Source: Ichthyenterobacterium magnum
GTDB taxonomy: Bacteria > Bacteroidota > Bacteroidia > Flavobacteriales > Flavobacteriaceae
Assembly (NCBI RefSeq): GCF_003610635.1
Contig: NZ_RAQJ01000001.1
Coordinates: 248,001-312,000 of the forward strand
Direction of reading: 5' to 3'
Length of the DNA stretch: 64,000 nt
Position numbers and translations under genes: made by a program. The notes below the pieces were generated by a model. The model was not told the DNA's origin, did no database searches, and was given only the letters and a program-made list of their open reading frames with translations. This document shows positions 62,535 to 64,000 of the stretch, in pieces. Within the stretch, counting starts at the first letter, position 1, and every line of letters begins with the position of its first letter.

Positions 62535-64000
62535 TTATAAATCAATATTATCTATGGTTTCTTGAACTGTCTCCCATTCTGCCATCAACATCTCTAAATC
62601 ATTTTTTTTAGCTTGATATGCATCAAAAAAACTAGGGTTAGATGCAACTTCATCATAATTAGTTGCTAAACTTACATCATCATTTTTAATATCTTTTTCT
62701 AATTGATTTATTTTAGATTCGATATTACTCAATTTGTTGTTTAATGATTTTAGTTTTTTTTGGTCTTGGTATGATTGTTTATTACTAGTTTTTGGTTGCT
62801 GTTTAACAACGTCTCTTTTTTCAACTTCTCTAAGATTTTCAACATTGCGTTGGTCTAAATAATAGTCTATATCGCCTAGATACTCTTTTATTTTTTGATC
62901 TTTAAATTCGTAAACTTTATTTGTTAAACCTTGAAGAAAGTCTCTATCGTGAGACACCAAAATTAAAGTGCCTTCAAACTTTTTAAGCGCTTCTTTTAAA
63001 ACATTTTTAGACTTAATATCTAAATGATTTGTTGGCTCATCCATAACCAACACATTAAGTGGTTGCAATAATAACTTAGCCAAGGCTAACCTATTACGTT
63101 CTCCACCAGATAAAACTTTTACATACTTTTCTGCTTCTTCTCCTCTAAACAAAAACGACCCGAGAATATCTCTCACTTTACTTCTGTTGGTTTCGTTGGC
63201 AGCATCAATCATAGTATCTAAAACCGTTTTGCTTCCATCAAGATATTCAGCTTGATTTTGAGCAAAATAGCCTATTTGCACATTATGACCAAGTTTTAAG
63301 TGTCCTTGATGTTTTAACTCTCCAACAATAATTTTAGCCAACGTAGATTTTCCTTGTCCGTTTTGACCAACAAAAGCTGTTTTACTATCTCTTTCTACAC
63401 TTATATCTATATTGTTTAAAACTTGTAAATCTCCATAATGCTTTGAAACATTTTCGGCTTCAATAATCATTTTTCCTGGTACTATTGAAACAGGGAAGTT
63501 TAATGTCATCACACTATTATCGTCTTCATCTACTTCAATGCGATCTATTCTATCAAGTTTCTTAATTAAAGATTGTGCCATTGTAGCTTTAGAAGCTTTG
63601 GCTCTAAACTTTTCAATTAACTTTTCGGTTTGCTGAATTTGTTTAGCTTGATTTTTTTGCGATGCCAACTGCTGCTCTTTAATTTCGTTACGTAAAATTA
63701 AATATTGAGAGTATGGTTTTTTATAATCATATATACGTCCTAAAGATATTTCTATAGTTCTGTTAGTAACATTGTCTAAAAACATTTTATCATGAGACAC
63801 AATAACAACTGCACCTACATAATTTTTCAGAAAGTTTTCTAACCAAATAATAGATTCGATATCTAAATGGTTAGTAGGCTCATCTAAAAGTAAAATGTCA
63901 TTATTTTGAAGTAGAAGTTTTGCAAGCTCAATACGCATTCTCCAACCACCAGAAAATGTATCTGTAAGCTTATTAAAGTCTTCACGTTTAAAACCTAAAC
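62535..64000 (-). CDS. ABC-F family ATPase, N-terminus cut by window edge
   Basis: The frame continues to the right edge: upstream of the first visible Met, codons read FSGGWRMRIELAKLLLQ, the ABC signature of the first cassette, so that Met is internal. Visible here are LLDEPTNHLD and a switch His (SHDKMF) of cassette 1, a linker, then the whole second cassette with VGQNGQGKSTLAK (Walker A), LSGGERNRLALAKLL and MDEPTNHLD, and a C-terminal coiled coil. It is a soluble translation-associated or ribosome-protection ATPase, of the Uup/YheS kind. It is not an exporter. Confidence 0.93.
   Translation of the reverse strand, partial: LGFKREDFNKLTDTFSGGWRMRIELAKLLLQNNDILLLDEPTNHLDIESIIWLENFLKNYVGAVVIVSHDKMFLDNVTNRTIEISLGRIYDYKKPYSQYLILRNEIKEQQLASQKNQAKQIQQTEKLIEKFRAKASKATMAQSLIKKLDRIDRIEVDEDDNSVMTLNFPVSIVPGKMIIEAENVSKHYGDLQVLNNIDISVERDSKTAFVGQNGQGKSTLAKIIVGELKHQGHLKLGHNVQIGYFAQNQAEYLDGSKTVLDTMIDAANETNRSKVRDILGSFLFRGEEAEKYVKVLSGGERNRLALAKLLLQPLNVLVMDEPTNHLDIKSKNVLKEALKKFEGTLILVSHDRDFLQGLTNKVYEFKDQKIKEYLGDIDYYLDQRNVENLREVEKRDVVKQQPKTSNKQSYQDQKKLKSLNNKLSNIESKINQLEKDIKNDDVSLATNYDEVASNPSFFDAYQAKKNDLEMLMAEWETVQETIDNIDL

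Overview
The window looks like a chromosomal stretch of a marine-type member of the Flavobacteriaceae (Bacteroidota). The DNA is strongly AT-rich by eye. Promoters fit the Bacteroidota pattern (TAnnTTTG at -7, TTTG or TTG near -33). Ribosome-binding sites are weak. One large protein carries a type IX secretion sorting tail, and several families present (GSCFA, outer membrane beta-barrel of the CarboxypepD_reg type, TPR histidine kinases, fused CcoNO oxidase subunit) are typical of the phylum. Nearly everything is core or ordinary accessory chromosome; I see no prophage, transposase or CRISPR array. Layout: 1-8400 is the cbb3 cytochrome oxidase locus (ccoS-ccoNO-ccoQ-ccoP-ccoG-fixH, then ccoI and a divergent Crp/Fnr regulator), with two near-identical FNR-like palindromes placed to control both transcription units. 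8400-14200 holds an unknown secreted protein and a thiol-redox group (TlpA-like lipoprotein, redoxin, two rhodaneses, and a DsbD with a doubled N-terminal domain). 14460-22000 is a complete trp operon, trpE-G-D-C-F-B-A, preceded by a recognisable attenuator: an 18-residue leader peptide with three consecutive Trp codons, a candidate antiterminator and a terminator. Its intercistronic gaps are filled with repeats, including two arrays of the 7-mer TAGAGAA, each followed by a copy of the same structured element. 22000-26300 contains an acetyltransferase, TrmL, small DUF proteins, an RhlE-type helicase and a membrane protein. 26500-28700 is a tail-to-tail restriction-modification pair whose methyltransferase carries its own N-terminal helix-turn-helix. 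28800-31500 has a uracil-DNA-glycosylase-like gene containing a translated repeat, a GIY-YIG gene bracketed by inverted palindromes, yaaA and a VOC protein. 31500-34850 has a RluD-like synthase, a PASTA protein, ddl and coaD. 35000-42900 has a LuxR-type response regulator, two paralogous TPR sensor kinases, a beta-propeller protein and a lipoprotein; a conserved palindrome (ATACGGCAAATGCCGTAT type) occurs upstream of two of these units. 42900-56200 has a GSCFA protein, alaS, an M23 peptidase-MerR-LemA-TPM-TPM operon, a large outer-membrane barrel, a membrane protein/XRE pair with 21-bp iterons, and the GTPases der and era. 56300-64000 has a giant FG-GAP/UnbV-vanadium haloperoxidase fusion, a trmH-like gene broken by one stop codon, an initiator tRNA with a partial 3'-end duplicate, an LRR protein, a small cysteine-rich protein, and the C-terminal part of an ABC-F ATPase running off the window. 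The most interesting signals are the trp attenuator, the repeat-filled trp operon, the palindrome family (including its GIY-YIG-bracketing and coding-sequence copies), the paired palindromic operators near the two-component genes, and the haloperoxidase fusion.
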